From contig NZ_JAERMK010000022.1 of the NCBI RefSeq assembly GCF_016918015.1, positions 62,214 to 95,775 of the forward strand: DNA of 33,562 bases, given 5' to 3'. Position 1 is the first letter of the stretch. Every line of letters begins with the position of its first letter. The position numbers and the translations under genes were made by a program. The notes under the pieces are model-generated. The model was not told the origin of the DNA, searched no databases, and saw only the letters and a list, made by a program, of their open reading frames with translations. Shown one piece after another: positions 26,032 through 33,447 of this stretch. This stretch comes from Glycomyces sp. YM15 (lineage in GTDB: Bacteria > Actinomycetota > Actinomycetes > Mycobacteriales > Micromonosporaceae).

Positions 26032-26831
26032 CCGCCGCAACCGTCGAAGCCCCGGTGATCCACCGGCCCGGCCCCGGCGCCACCGTCAGCCAGGTCCTGT
26101 CCATGGCCTGGCGGCAGATGGTCCGCATCAAGCACAACCCGTTCGAACTCGTCGACCTGAGCCTCAGCCCGATCATGTTCCTGCTGCTGTTCGTCTACGT
26201 CTTCGGCGGCCAGATGGCGGGATCCACTTCGGACTACCTGCAGTACGTCCTCGGCGGTTTGATCGCCCAGAACGCGATCTTCCTCACGATGTACACCGGC
26301 ACCGGCATCAATGCCGACCTGCGCAAGGGCGTCTACGACCGCTTCCGCTCGCTGCCGATCGCGCGTTCCGCCCCGCTGGCCGGGAAGATCTTCGCCGACA
26401 TGTTCAAGCAGGTCTGGTCCATCGTGGTCATGCTCGGACTGGGCCTGCTCATGGGCTTCGAGCTGCGCACGGTCGCCGGCGCGTTCCTCGCGGCCCTGGT
26501 CCTCGTGGTCTTCGCCCTGGCGATCTCCTGGCTCTCGGTCCTGATGGGCGTGGTCGCCGACTCGGAGGAGAAGGTCCAGATCTACGCGTTCGTGATCATC
26601 ATGCCGCTGACCTTCACGTCCAGCGCCTTCGTGGACATCAACACGATGCCCGGCTTCATGCAGGCCTGGGCCAAGGTCAACCCGGTCACGCACCTCGCCG
26701 ACACCATGCGGGGGCTGCTGTCGTTCGGCCCCGTCACCGAACCGCTGATGTGGACGTTCGTCTGGGCCGCGGCGATCTTCGCCGTCACCGCCCCGCTCGC
26801 GATGCGCGCCTACCGACGCAAGATGGTCTGA
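26028..26831 (+). CDS. DrrB-type ABC-2 transporter permease
   Basis: The 267-residue integral membrane protein is the partner permease. It has about six hydrophobic segments and the ABC-2 signature near the end (NPVTHLADTMRGLLSFGP). The N-terminal part (MAWRQMVRIKHNPFELVD) precedes the first helix, as in DrrB. Its ATG overlaps the TGA of the ATPase gene, so translation is coupled and equimolar production is likely. It probably forms a dimer with two ATPase subunits in the cell membrane. Confidence 0.92.
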   Translation: MTAATVEAPVIHRPGPGATVSQVLSMAWRQMVRIKHNPFELVDLSLSPIMFLLLFVYVFGGQMAGSTSDYLQYVLGGLIAQNAIFLTMYTGTGINADLRKGVYDRFRSLPIARSAPLAGKIFADMFKQVWSIVVMLGLGLLMGFELRTVAGAFLAALVLVVFALAISWLSVLMGVVADSEEKVQIYAFVIIMPLTFTSSAFVDINTMPGFMQAWAKVNPVTHLADTMRGLLSFGPVTEPLMWTFVWAAAIFAVTAPLAMRAYRRKMV

Positions 26832-26864
26832 CGAGCGGGCGCCGGGCGGGGAAGACGGGGCGAG

Positions 26865-27230
26865 ATGACCGGAGAGCGGCGTCCGGGCGACCTCTTCGAG
26901 GGCCACCCCGAGGGTCTCGCGCTCTTCGAGGCCGTCGCCGCAGCGGTGGCCGCGATCGGCGAGGTCGAAATCCGGACCGGTAAGAGCCAGATCGCGTTCC
27001 GTCGCCGCAGGCCCTTCGCGTTCGTATGGCGGCCCGGCCAGTACCTCGATTCGACGGTGCCGGCCGTGCTGTCGATCGCGCTTCCCGAACGCCTCGACTC
27101 CGATCGTTTCAAGGAGGTGGTGCATCCTTCGTCGAACGTCTGGATGCATCACCTCGAACTCCTTGGGCCGGAACCGATCGACGCCGAAGTGCGGGCCTGG
27201 CTCGAGACCGCCTACCGCGCGGCGGATTGA
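26865..27230 (+). CDS. DUF5655-like small protein
   Basis: The 121-residue protein resembles the DUF5655 family. Shared features are a central RTGKSQIAFRRRRPFAFVW block (residues 37-55), a SDRFKEVVHP block, and WMHHLEL followed by DAEVRAWLETAY at the end. I know of no established function. It starts 33 bp after the permease stop on the same strand with only GGGGCG as a weak ribosome-binding site, so it may be the last gene of the exporter transcript. No membrane segment or signal peptide is visible. Confidence 0.7.
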   Translation: MTGERRPGDLFEGHPEGLALFEAVAAAVAAIGEVEIRTGKSQIAFRRRRPFAFVWRPGQYLDSTVPAVLSIALPERLDSDRFKEVVHPSSNVWMHHLELLGPEPIDAEVRAWLETAYRAAD

Positions 27231-27309
27231 ACCGGGCGGTGCAACCTTTCGGACCGTTCAGGGCATATATGAAGCGACAAGGCATCGGACCTACGGAAAG
27301 GCGACCATC

Positions 27310-27969
27310 ATGGCCTCATTCAAGCGTTCGGCGATCGTCGCGGCCTCGGCCGCGGCGGTGCTCCTCCCCGCGACCGCGGCCGCCGCGCAGGAACCGGAGA
27401 TCCCGGCCGAAGGCTGGGAGTACTCCGAGCAGTGGGACTTCGTCGAGGACGAGTTCACCGCGGAAGCCCACGACGAGACCGAGGAGGCGCTCGCCGAGCA
27501 CTTCGAGGAGTGGACCTTCGACGCCTCGCTGCCGATGAAGCGCCTCCAGAACTACTTCATCGACGGCCAGAACGAGACGCCGGTGCAACGCAAGTTCCGC
27601 GCCGACTTCTACGTCGACCAGACCGGCGAGGGCCTGGAGACCGCCCTGTACCTGCCGGGCGGGATCACCACCGGGATCCAGGACGTGTCGGACGGCGAGT
27701 TCGACATGCACTACCTCCTCCACTGCCGCGAGGGGGACACCGAGTGCGCCGAGGTCGAGCTCGATGACGGCACGGTGGTCGCGTGGACGACCGACACGAC
27801 GTACATCGAGGCCGCCGCGTTCTTCCCCGACGGCTCCGTCGCCACGGTGTGGTGGGGTGACATGGACGGCGACGAAGTCGACGTCACGGTCGACCAGATC
27901 GCGGGCCTCGCCGCCGACCTCGACACCGAGCCGGTCTGGGAAGCGCTGAAGGCCGACTCGGAGTCCTAG
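27310..27969 (+). CDS. Secreted acidic protein of unknown family
   Basis: The 219-residue product starts with a clear Sec signal peptide (basic MASFKRS, hydrophobic core, Ala-rich end near residue 26). The mature part is strongly acidic, rich in Glu, Asp and aromatic residues, with a single close cysteine pair (HCREGDTEC) that could form a disulfide. I recognise no domain. GGAAAGG lies 9 nt before the ATG, and an AT-rich -10-like TATATG at 27266-27271 suggests its own promoter. Longer upstream in-frame starts lack signal-peptide sense. It converges on the EamA gene, with a long hairpin between. Confidence 0.8.
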   Translation: MASFKRSAIVAASAAAVLLPATAAAAQEPEIPAEGWEYSEQWDFVEDEFTAEAHDETEEALAEHFEEWTFDASLPMKRLQNYFIDGQNETPVQRKFRADFYVDQTGEGLETALYLPGGITTGIQDVSDGEFDMHYLLHCREGDTECAEVELDDGTVVAWTTDTTYIEAAAFFPDGSVATVWWGDMDGDEVDVTVDQIAGLAADLDTEPVWEALKADSES

Positions 27970-28003
27970 GCGCTGCTTCGAGCCCCGCATCGAGGGAGTC
28001 TCG

Positions 28004-28058
28004 GCATTGCGACACCGCGGCCCGGCGCGACATGCGCCGGGCCGCGGTGCTGCAATGC
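28004..28058. terminator. Long bidirectional terminator between convergent genes
   Basis: A 16-bp perfect stem (28013-28028 with 28034-28049) is extended, after a symmetric 2-nt internal loop, by a 7-bp stem GCATTGC/GCAATGC (28004-28010 with 28052-28058). It lies between the secreted protein gene and the convergent EamA gene. Confidence 0.85.
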
Positions 28059-28065
28059 GACAGGA

Positions 28066-28974
28066 TCAGACTCGGGCGAGCACTTTCGGCTCCATGGCCT
28101 CGATGCGCTCGGGCGCCTTCGGCTTCGCCTGGAGCTGCGCGGTGACGGTCGCCGCCAGGGCCACCGCGAAGCCTGCGGTCTGCCAGGTCGAGAACGTCTC
28201 GCCCAGCACGATCCAGCCGACCGTGGCCGCGGTGAGCGGGGAGAGCAGCCCCAGGAAGCTCAAGGGCACGATCGAGAGCCGGCCGATGCCGCGGAACCAC
28301 AACCAGTAGCCCAGCGCCGTGTTCACGAGACCGAGGTAGAGGTAACCGAGCAGGTTCACACCGGTGAGGGCGGGGATCGCGCCTTCTACGGCGAAGGCCA
28401 GGGGGATGAGCAGGAGTCCTCCCGCGGTGAGCTGCCAGCCCGCGAGGGCGGCCGGGCCCGCGTTCGTCGGGATGCCCCAGCGCTTGGTCAGGGTCACCGC
28501 GACCGCCATGGCGACCGCGCCGCCGATGCCCGCCGCGGCGCCGATCGGGTCGAGCGCCGCTTCGGCCGTCAGCACGACCATCGCCACACCGCCGACGCCG
28601 GCCAGGCCCAGCAGCCAGGTGCGCAGGCGCACCTTCTGGTGCAGGATCAGGAGCGTCGCACCGGCGGTCGCCAGCGGGCCGACGGCCGCGGCGACCGCCG
28701 CGACGCCGCCCGGGAGCCGGTAGGTCGCGATGAAGAGCAGGGCGAAGAACGCGGCGATGTTCAGCGTGCCGATCACGACCGACTTCCACCACCAGGAACC
28801 TCTCGGGAGCCTTCGTGACAGGAGTATGAGCAGGAGTCCGGCGGGGAGCGCCCGCAGCATCGCGGTGAGGAAGGGGCGGTCGGCCGGGAGGAATTCGGTG
28901 GTCACCACGTAGGTGGTGCCCCACATGACGGGGGCGAGGGCCGTGAGGAGGAGGTCCTTGGTGCTGCGGTTCAT
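28066..28974 (-). CDS. EamA/DMT-family transporter
   Basis: The 302-residue protein belongs to the drug/metabolite transporter superfamily, with about ten hydrophobic helices in two EamA repeats. The first repeat begins APVMWGTTYVVTTEFLP and the second ends FLGLLSPLTAATVGWIVLGE. Such proteins export amino acids, metabolites or toxic compounds. AAGGAG lies 5 nt before the ATG. It is divergent from a MarR regulator, and its promoter (TTGACA, 16-bp spacer, TAAGCT) lies wholly within a nested palindrome. It is therefore very probably repressed by that regulator and induced by a ligand. The substrate is unknown. Confidence 0.92.
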   Translation of the reverse strand: MNRSTKDLLLTALAPVMWGTTYVVTTEFLPADRPFLTAMLRALPAGLLLILLSRRLPRGSWWWKSVVIGTLNIAAFFALLFIATYRLPGGVAAVAAAVGPLATAGATLLILHQKVRLRTWLLGLAGVGGVAMVVLTAEAALDPIGAAAGIGGAVAMAVAVTLTKRWGIPTNAGPAALAGWQLTAGGLLLIPLAFAVEGAIPALTGVNLLGYLYLGLVNTALGYWLWFRGIGRLSIVPLSFLGLLSPLTAATVGWIVLGETFSTWQTAGFAVALAATVTAQLQAKPKAPERIEAMEPKVLARV

Positions 28975-28990
28975 CGTGGCTCCTTAGGAG

Positions 28991-29040
28991 GTAGCTTGAT
29001 GAAAAGTAGCTTACTCTCAAGCTACTCTTTGTCAAGATAC
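28991..29040. promoter_or_regulatory. Nested double operator between eamA and marR
   Basis: Four half-sites are arranged with one common centre (29015.5). The outer pair is GTAGCTTGA (28991-28999) and TCAAGATAC (29032-29040), with one mismatch. The inner pair is AGTAGCTT (29005-29012) and AAGCTACT (29019-29026), perfect. The two forward GTAGCTT halves are 15 bp apart, and so are the two reverse halves. This is most likely the MarR binding site. Confidence 0.75.
29008..29035 (-). promoter_or_regulatory. Promoter of the EamA gene inside the operator
   Basis: Reading the minus strand, TTGACA (plus 29030-29035), a 16-bp spacer and TAAGCT (plus 29008-29013) form a near-consensus promoter. Both boxes overlap the operator half-sites, so a bound repressor would exclude RNA polymerase. 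For marR a plus-strand TTGTCA (29029-29034), 18-bp spacer, TAGATC (29053-29058) is possible. Confidence 0.6.
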
Positions 29041-29099
29041 TCGTGGTTGAGTTAGATCACCCTGAGGTACTTCCGCGACCGAAAGTCAGGTGGGCCAGA

Positions 29100-29624
29100 A
29101 TGATCCCCATGACCGACGCCGTGGAGCCCGATGCCGTTGACCGGATCACCGAGCAGTGGCACCGCGAGCTGCCCGACCTCCCGCTCGAGTCGATGGCGAT
29201 CTTCGGCCGCATCCACCGGATCTCCACGAAGCTCGGCGAGCGGCTCCACCGCCTCTACGCCCAGTACGGCATCGCGCGCAACGAGTTCGACGTGCTCTCG
29301 GCCATCCGCCGCTCGGGCGAACCGTTCACCTTGTCACCCAAGGAGATCAGCGCGAGCCTCATGCTCAGCTCCGGCGGGCTCACCGGCCGCCTGGACAAGC
29401 TGGAGGCGGCCGGGTTCATCGAGCGCCTGCCCGACCCCGCCGACCGACGCGGCCTCAAGGTCCGCATGACCGAACAGGGCCGCGAGGCGATCGAGGCCGC
29501 CGCGCGCGCCGGTGTCGAATTCCACGCGGAGAAGCTCTCGGTCCTGAACGCCGAGGAGCGCCGCCAACTGGACGCGCTCCTGCGCAAGCTGCACGCGAAC
29601 TTCGAGGATCAGCCCTTCGGCTAG
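29100..29624 (+). CDS. MarR-family transcriptional regulator
   Basis: The 174-residue protein has a MarR-type winged helix-turn-helix at about residues 56-125. The recognition segment is ISASLMLSSGGLTGRLDKL and the wing is DPADRRGLKVRMTEQG, with dimerising helices at both ends. It should bind palindromic DNA as a dimer and release it on ligand binding. The divergent EamA gene and the nested palindrome between them point to local control of that transporter and of itself. I chose ATG 29100 because AGGTGG lies upstream at suitable spacing. ATG 29109 is the alternative. The longer open frame to 29043 would run into the operator. Confidence 0.9.
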   Translation: MIPMTDAVEPDAVDRITEQWHRELPDLPLESMAIFGRIHRISTKLGERLHRLYAQYGIARNEFDVLSAIRRSGEPFTLSPKEISASLMLSSGGLTGRLDKLEAAGFIERLPDPADRRGLKVRMTEQGREAIEAAARAGVEFHAEKLSVLNAEERRQLDALLRKLHANFEDQPFG

Positions 29625-29645
29625 GGCCCGTCCGGACCGCCGCCG

Positions 29646-29664
29646 GGGCGGCTGTTCGCCGCCC
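29646..29664. terminator. Hairpin between convergent marR and MBL genes
   Basis: GGGCGGC (29646-29652) pairs with GCCGCCC (29658-29664) around a TGTTC loop in the 43-bp gap between the two convergent stop codons. Confidence 0.6.
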
Positions 29665-29667
29665 GGT

Positions 29668-30576
29668 TCACTGGCGCATGTCGATGTCGTACTCCAGCAC
29701 GTCGTAGACGACCACGGGAGGCGGCAGGCTCGGCCCGGCCGCCGCGACCGGCGCCTGCGGCTCCGGCGGCGGGGGAGTCAGCGCCTTGCAGCGCTCCAGC
29801 GCCGTCCGCATGGTCGCCTCTCCGAACGGGCTGTGCGCCAACGCCTCCTCCTCGGTGATGAACCCCTGCGCCACTTCGCCGCACAACCGCGCCATCTCGG
29901 CCAGGTCGCGCGCCTGCGCCCGCGCCCACCAGTAGTCGGCCGGGTCGCCATGGCCCGGGACGACCACCTTCGGCTTCCAGCTCAGCAGGTACTCCACCGC
30001 CTGCGGCCACTCGTACGGGAACGCCCCGTCGTACGAGGGCGCCGCGCCGTTCTCCAAGATGTCGCCGGCGAACAGGACGCCCGCGTCGGGCACCTCGATC
30101 ACCATGTCGTTGTCGCTGTGCGCCAATCCCACTTGGCGGAGTACCACCGTGCGCCCGCCCAGGTTCAGTCCGATCGCGCCCTGCACCCGGCAGTTCGGCG
30201 GCACCAGCTTCGTCCGGGCGACCCGCCGCGCGTCGTCCTCGCGGCCGTCCCGGCGGGACTTCGCGGCCCAGGCCGCCCGCTGCTCATCGCCGAAGCGGAT
30301 GTAGTGCGCGCCGTCCGCCACGGCCCAGACGGTGGACTCGCCGAACGCGGAGGTCCCGAACCAGTGGTCGAAGTGGTCGTGCGTGTAGGCGACCTGCCAC
30401 GGCAGATCGGTCTTCTCGCGGATCGCCGTCGCGTACTCGAATCCGGCCTCGGCATTGATGCCGGTGTCGATCACCAGGCAGCAGTCGTCGCCGATCACCA
30501 GGCCCAGCGTCTGGTCGAGTTCCCTCAAGCGCCGCGCCCACACGCGCGGGGCCACCTCTGTCCACCGATCACTCAT
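29668..30576 (-). CDS. Metallo-beta-lactamase-fold hydrolase
   Basis: The 302-residue cytosolic protein has an MBL fold. Metal ligands are visible: THDHFDHW (H66, H68, D70, H71), H153 in LAHSDND, D172 in AGDI, and H209 in VPGHGD. These are the seven positions of a two-metal site. The group is broad (thioesterases, lactonases, beta-lactamase-like enzymes) and the substrate cannot be inferred; no signal peptide is present, so a secreted beta-lactamase is unlikely. The C-terminal 35 residues are a Pro/Ala-rich linker and tail. The ATG at 30576 has no ribosome-binding site, and TACCAT ends 7 nt before it, so the mRNA is probably leaderless. Confidence 0.88.
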   Translation of the reverse strand: MSDRWTEVAPRVWARRLRELDQTLGLVIGDDCCLVIDTGINAEAGFEYATAIREKTDLPWQVAYTHDHFDHWFGTSAFGESTVWAVADGAHYIRFGDEQRAAWAAKSRRDGREDDARRVARTKLVPPNCRVQGAIGLNLGGRTVVLRQVGLAHSDNDMVIEVPDAGVLFAGDILENGAAPSYDGAFPYEWPQAVEYLLSWKPKVVVPGHGDPADYWWARAQARDLAEMARLCGEVAQGFITEEEALAHSPFGEATMRTALERCKALTPPPPEPQAPVAAAGPSLPPPVVVYDVLEYDIDMRQ

Positions 30577-30905
30577 GGGCGCAATGGTATGCGGTCCCGG
30601 CGCTGACACATCGACGCCGATCACCGTCTTCACCGTGGGAGCGAGACCCGTCGCTTTGCGGAGGGGCCGCCGGGAAGCGCCTTCCGGGCAGGTTCTACGT
30701 TCGTTTCGGATGGCGTCGAAATCTTCGATCAGGGTCCTTGAACGCGGCGGGGGAATGCGGCGCAATGCGCCTCTGCATCCTGTTTCGTACCTCTCTCCAG
30801 GACACGGTTCGATCACGGAATGACCCGGTTTGGCGAGCTTTCCACTCGTGTAAGTTTTCGAGGGTGAAATAAACCCCCTCACCTGTACGAAGGAGTACCT
30901 CCCCC
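30577..30905. other. 329-bp divergent intergenic region between MBL and sugar-binding protein genes
   Basis: I see no gene here. It holds the MBL -10 (30584-30589), a palindrome TCGAA-ATC-TTCGA near 30717-30729, and a TAAGTT -10 box (30851-30856) for the sugar-binding gene. A possible TTTGGC -35 (30829-30834) gives a 16-bp spacer. The sugar-binding gene would then have a leader of about 45 nt. Confidence 0.5.
30584..30589 (-). promoter_or_regulatory. -10 box of a leaderless transcript for the MBL gene
   Basis: On the minus strand TACCAT fits TAnnnT and ends 7 nt before the ATG at 30576, with no ribosome-binding site between. Confidence 0.5.
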
Positions 30906-32015
30906 ATGCAACTCAGTCGTCGCGGCCTGCTGTACGGAACGGCAGGCGTCGCAGCCGTATCGCTCGCCGCATGCGGCGCGGGCGGGGAAACGAAGCCGCT
31001 CACCGGGTTCACAGGCATCGCCATGCCCACCACGACCTCCGAGCGGTGGGTGCTGGAGGGCGCCGACCTGGAGAAGCGCCTGCAGGACCTCGGCTACAAG
31101 ACCATCCTCGAGAACGGTGAGGACGACATCCCCACCCAGATCGGGCAGATCCAGTCGATGATCGACCAGGGCGTCGAATTCCTCATCATCGCCGCCATCG
31201 GCAACACGTCCCTCGGCGAGGTCCTCGCGAAGGCCAAGGACAAGGGCGTCACGATCATCTCCTACGACCGCCTCATCCTCGAGACCCCCGACGTCGACTA
31301 CTACGCCTCGTTCGACAACAACCAGGTCGGCGTGCTCCAGGCCAAGCACATCATCGATAAGCTCGGCCTCGACCAGGACACCGACGAGACGTTCAACATC
31401 GAGCTGTTCTCCGGCTCCTCGGACGACAACAACTCCCAGTACTTCTTCCAGGGCGGCCTCGACACCCTCGAGCCCTACATCTACAGCGGCAAGGTCGTCA
31501 TCCCCTCCAACCAGACCGAGCTGGAGTTCACCGCCACCGACAAGTGGAGCCGCGCGGTGGCGCGGGAGCGCATGACCGGCCTGCTCGACGAGTTCTACAA
31601 GGACCAGCCGCTCCACGCCGTGCTCTCGCCGTACGACGGCATCAGCCGCGGCATCGTCGAGGCCCTGGTCGCCGCCGACTACGAGCCCGGCTCGGACGAA
31701 TTCCCGGTCATCACCGGCCAGGACGCCGAACTGCGGTCCCTCAAGGCGATCAAGGAGGGCACCGGCCAGACCGAGACGGTGTTCAAGGACACCCGACTGC
31801 TCGCCGGGGTCACCGTCGACATGGTGAAGTCGATCGTCGAGGGCGGCAAACCCGAGGTGAACGACCTCGGCACCTACGACAACGGGTTCAAGTTCATCCC
31901 CGCCTACCTCCTCGACCCGCTCAATGTGACGGTCGACAACTACAAGGAGGTCGTCGTCGACTCGGGGTACGCCACCGAAGAGGCGATCGACACCGCCCCG
32001 GCCGACGAGGACTGA
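30906..32015 (+). CDS. ChvE/XylF-like sugar-binding lipoprotein
   Basis: The 369-residue protein is a substrate-binding lipoprotein of the ChvE/XylF type in the periplasmic-binding-protein 4 superfamily, which captures monosaccharides for an ABC importer. Residues SRRGLLYG give a twin-arginine-like signal, ending in the lipobox LAAC (C23). Family blocks include GIAMPTTTSERW, QGVEFLIIAAIGNTSL, ISYDRLI and ITGQDAELRSLKAIKEGTGQTETVFKDTR (shown here only as blocks). The usual order is binding protein, ATPase, permease. Here an intrinsic terminator follows 25 bp after the stop and an unrelated gene comes next, so the ABC components must be elsewhere, or this is a stand-alone sensor. AAGGAG lies 10 nt before the ATG, a rather long spacing. 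Confidence 0.9.
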   Translation: MQLSRRGLLYGTAGVAAVSLAACGAGGETKPLTGFTGIAMPTTTSERWVLEGADLEKRLQDLGYKTILENGEDDIPTQIGQIQSMIDQGVEFLIIAAIGNTSLGEVLAKAKDKGVTIISYDRLILETPDVDYYASFDNNQVGVLQAKHIIDKLGLDQDTDETFNIELFSGSSDDNNSQYFFQGGLDTLEPYIYSGKVVIPSNQTELEFTATDKWSRAVARERMTGLLDEFYKDQPLHAVLSPYDGISRGIVEALVAADYEPGSDEFPVITGQDAELRSLKAIKEGTGQTETVFKDTRLLAGVTVDMVKSIVEGGKPEVNDLGTYDNGFKFIPAYLLDPLNVTVDNYKEVVVDSGYATEEAIDTAPADED

Positions 32016-32040
32016 GGCCTCCGAAGGGGACACCATCTGG

Positions 32041-32064
32041 ACGGCCGGGCATCTGCCCGGCCGT
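32041..32064 (+). terminator. Intrinsic terminator after the sugar-binding lipoprotein gene
   Basis: ACGGCCGGGCA (32041-32051) pairs with TGCCCGGCCGT (32054-32064), followed by TTC. Allowing a real loop this is a 9-bp stem. Confidence 0.75.
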
Positions 32065-32115
32065 TTCACTGTGTCCAGTCGGTTCTCGTTGCGCCACATT
32101 CGGTTACCGCCGTCC

Positions 32116-32136
32116 CGTTATGCGATCGTTATGCGA
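32116..32136 (+). repeat. CGTTATGCGA tandem direct repeat upstream of the LPXTG gene
   Basis: The decamer CGTTATGCGA occurs at 32116-32125 and again at 32127-32136, separated by one T, so the period is 11 bp. It lies about 30 bp upstream of a TAAGTT -10-like box (32169-32174). The CGTTAT core, with the same period, also occurs upstream of metP. Confidence 0.5.
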
Positions 32137-32253
32137 CCTCTCCTCGCATCGGGGCGTGTCTCATTTGGTAAGTTGCCGAAGCCGGTCGAACTCTCACACC
32201 CTCGACCGCCCGGCTCCGATTCCCCCCAATGCAAGAGCATCCTTAGGAGAACC

Positions 32254-33375
32254 ATGAACCGTACCCTCAAGCGGGTGCTGGGACTGAGCGGCAGCGTCGT
32301 CCTCGGCCTCGCAGGAGCGGTAACCTTCGCTTCCGCCGCCCAAGCCCACCACTCCGACTACTGGGGCACTTCCGCGTGCAACGAGGACGGCACCTGGACC
32401 GTCACCTGGGAGGCCACCGACGGCACCTGGCATGGCAGGCCCGATGACCTCGTCGGCACCGTCCAGTCCTGGGCCGTCGACGGCGACGTCGCCGGCGACC
32501 TGTTCATGGCAGATGCGGCGCTCCCCGCCCACGGCTCCGCCGACACTCTCAGCGGCACCCAGGTCGTTCCCGGCAACGTCGACACTGTGAGCCTTTCACT
32601 CACCGTCAAGTGGGCGAACTCGGACTACGAGAAGGTCGAAACCGGCCAGCCCTTCATCGTCTCGCAGCCCGAAGGCGGCTGCGACACCACGCCGGAGGAA
32701 CCCGAGCCGGGCTTCACGATCGACAGCGACGTCGACTGCGTCGGCATCTGGGTCTGGGCCGAGAACACCAACCCCGAAGCGCTGGCGGAGTTCACCTTCG
32801 TCTCCAGCGACGGCGAAGAGGAGAGCTACACTCCCGAAGCCGACGGAGAGGACGGCTTCGGCTGGTACTTCTACGTCGAAGACTTTGAGGCAGGCCTCTC
32901 GGTCGACGTCCTCGTCGACGGCGACCTGGTCGAGACCTTCGAGTGGTACGACAAGGAGCTGTGCTCCTACATCGCGGTCGAGGCCGACTGCGAGGGCCTG
33001 ACCTTCACGCTGAGCGTGCCCGAGGACGGCGAAGAGACCTACTTCGAGATCTGGTCGGACATCGCCGAGGAGCCCCTGACCTACACGATCGCCCCGGGCG
33101 GCTCCGAGAGCGTCCCGCTCGCCATCGACGTCCAGGAGGAAGTCTGGATCTCGTACTACATCGAGGTGCCGAAGGACGCCGTCTACGGCGACTTCCTGTG
33201 GACCCCGTGCGACGAGGAGACCCCTTCGCCGAGCGAGACCCCGTCCGCTCAGCCGCAGCTGCCCACCACCGGTAGCTCGATGACGATCATGATCGGCTCG
33301 GCCGCCGCGCTCATCGTGGCCGCCGCCGCCATCTTCCTGATCATGCGCCGCCGCCGCGCCGCGCAGGACTGGTAG
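32254..33375 (+). CDS. LPXTG-type sortase-anchored acidic surface protein
   Basis: The 373-residue secreted protein has a Sec signal peptide (ending near AAQAHH, residue 31). Two Glu/Asp-rich domains with scattered cysteines (SACNEDG, GGCDTT, DVDCVG, ELCSYI, EADCEG, WTPCDE) follow, then a Pro/Ser/Thr-rich linker. The C-terminal sorting signal has LPTTG (336-340), a hydrophobic segment, and RRRR. A sortase should cut after the threonine and attach it to peptidoglycan. The domain types are not ones I can name, and no enzyme motif is visible, so an adhesive or structural role is a guess. AGGAGA lies upstream of the ATG. A tandem 11-bp repeat in its promoter region suggests response-regulator control. 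Confidence 0.9.
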   Translation: MNRTLKRVLGLSGSVVLGLAGAVTFASAAQAHHSDYWGTSACNEDGTWTVTWEATDGTWHGRPDDLVGTVQSWAVDGDVAGDLFMADAALPAHGSADTLSGTQVVPGNVDTVSLSLTVKWANSDYEKVETGQPFIVSQPEGGCDTTPEEPEPGFTIDSDVDCVGIWVWAENTNPEALAEFTFVSSDGEEESYTPEADGEDGFGWYFYVEDFEAGLSVDVLVDGDLVETFEWYDKELCSYIAVEADCEGLTFTLSVPEDGEETYFEIWSDIAEEPLTYTIAPGGSESVPLAIDVQEEVWISYYIEVPKDAVYGDFLWTPCDEETPSPSETPSAQPQLPTTGSSMTIMIGSAAALIVAAAAIFLIMRRRRAAQDW

Positions 33376-33382
33376 ACACCAC

Positions 33383-33409
33383 GCGGTTCGAGGGCTTGAG
33401 CCCGACCGC
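33383..33409 (+). terminator. Imperfect hairpin after the LPXTG gene
   Basis: GCGGT (33383-33387) pairs with ACCGC (33405-33409), and GGGC (33392-33395) with GCCC (33400-33403), with a TTGA loop and an asymmetric internal loop. It lies 7 bp after the stop codon. Confidence 0.5.
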
Positions 33410-33447
33410 TTAGAGGAAGGGCCGCACAGTTCGCACTTGGGTTCTAG

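Noticed and set aside
33383..33409. Possible tRNA-like fold with GGTTCGA
   Set aside because: Only one imperfect hairpin is present, with no acceptor or anticodon stems. It fits a terminator better.
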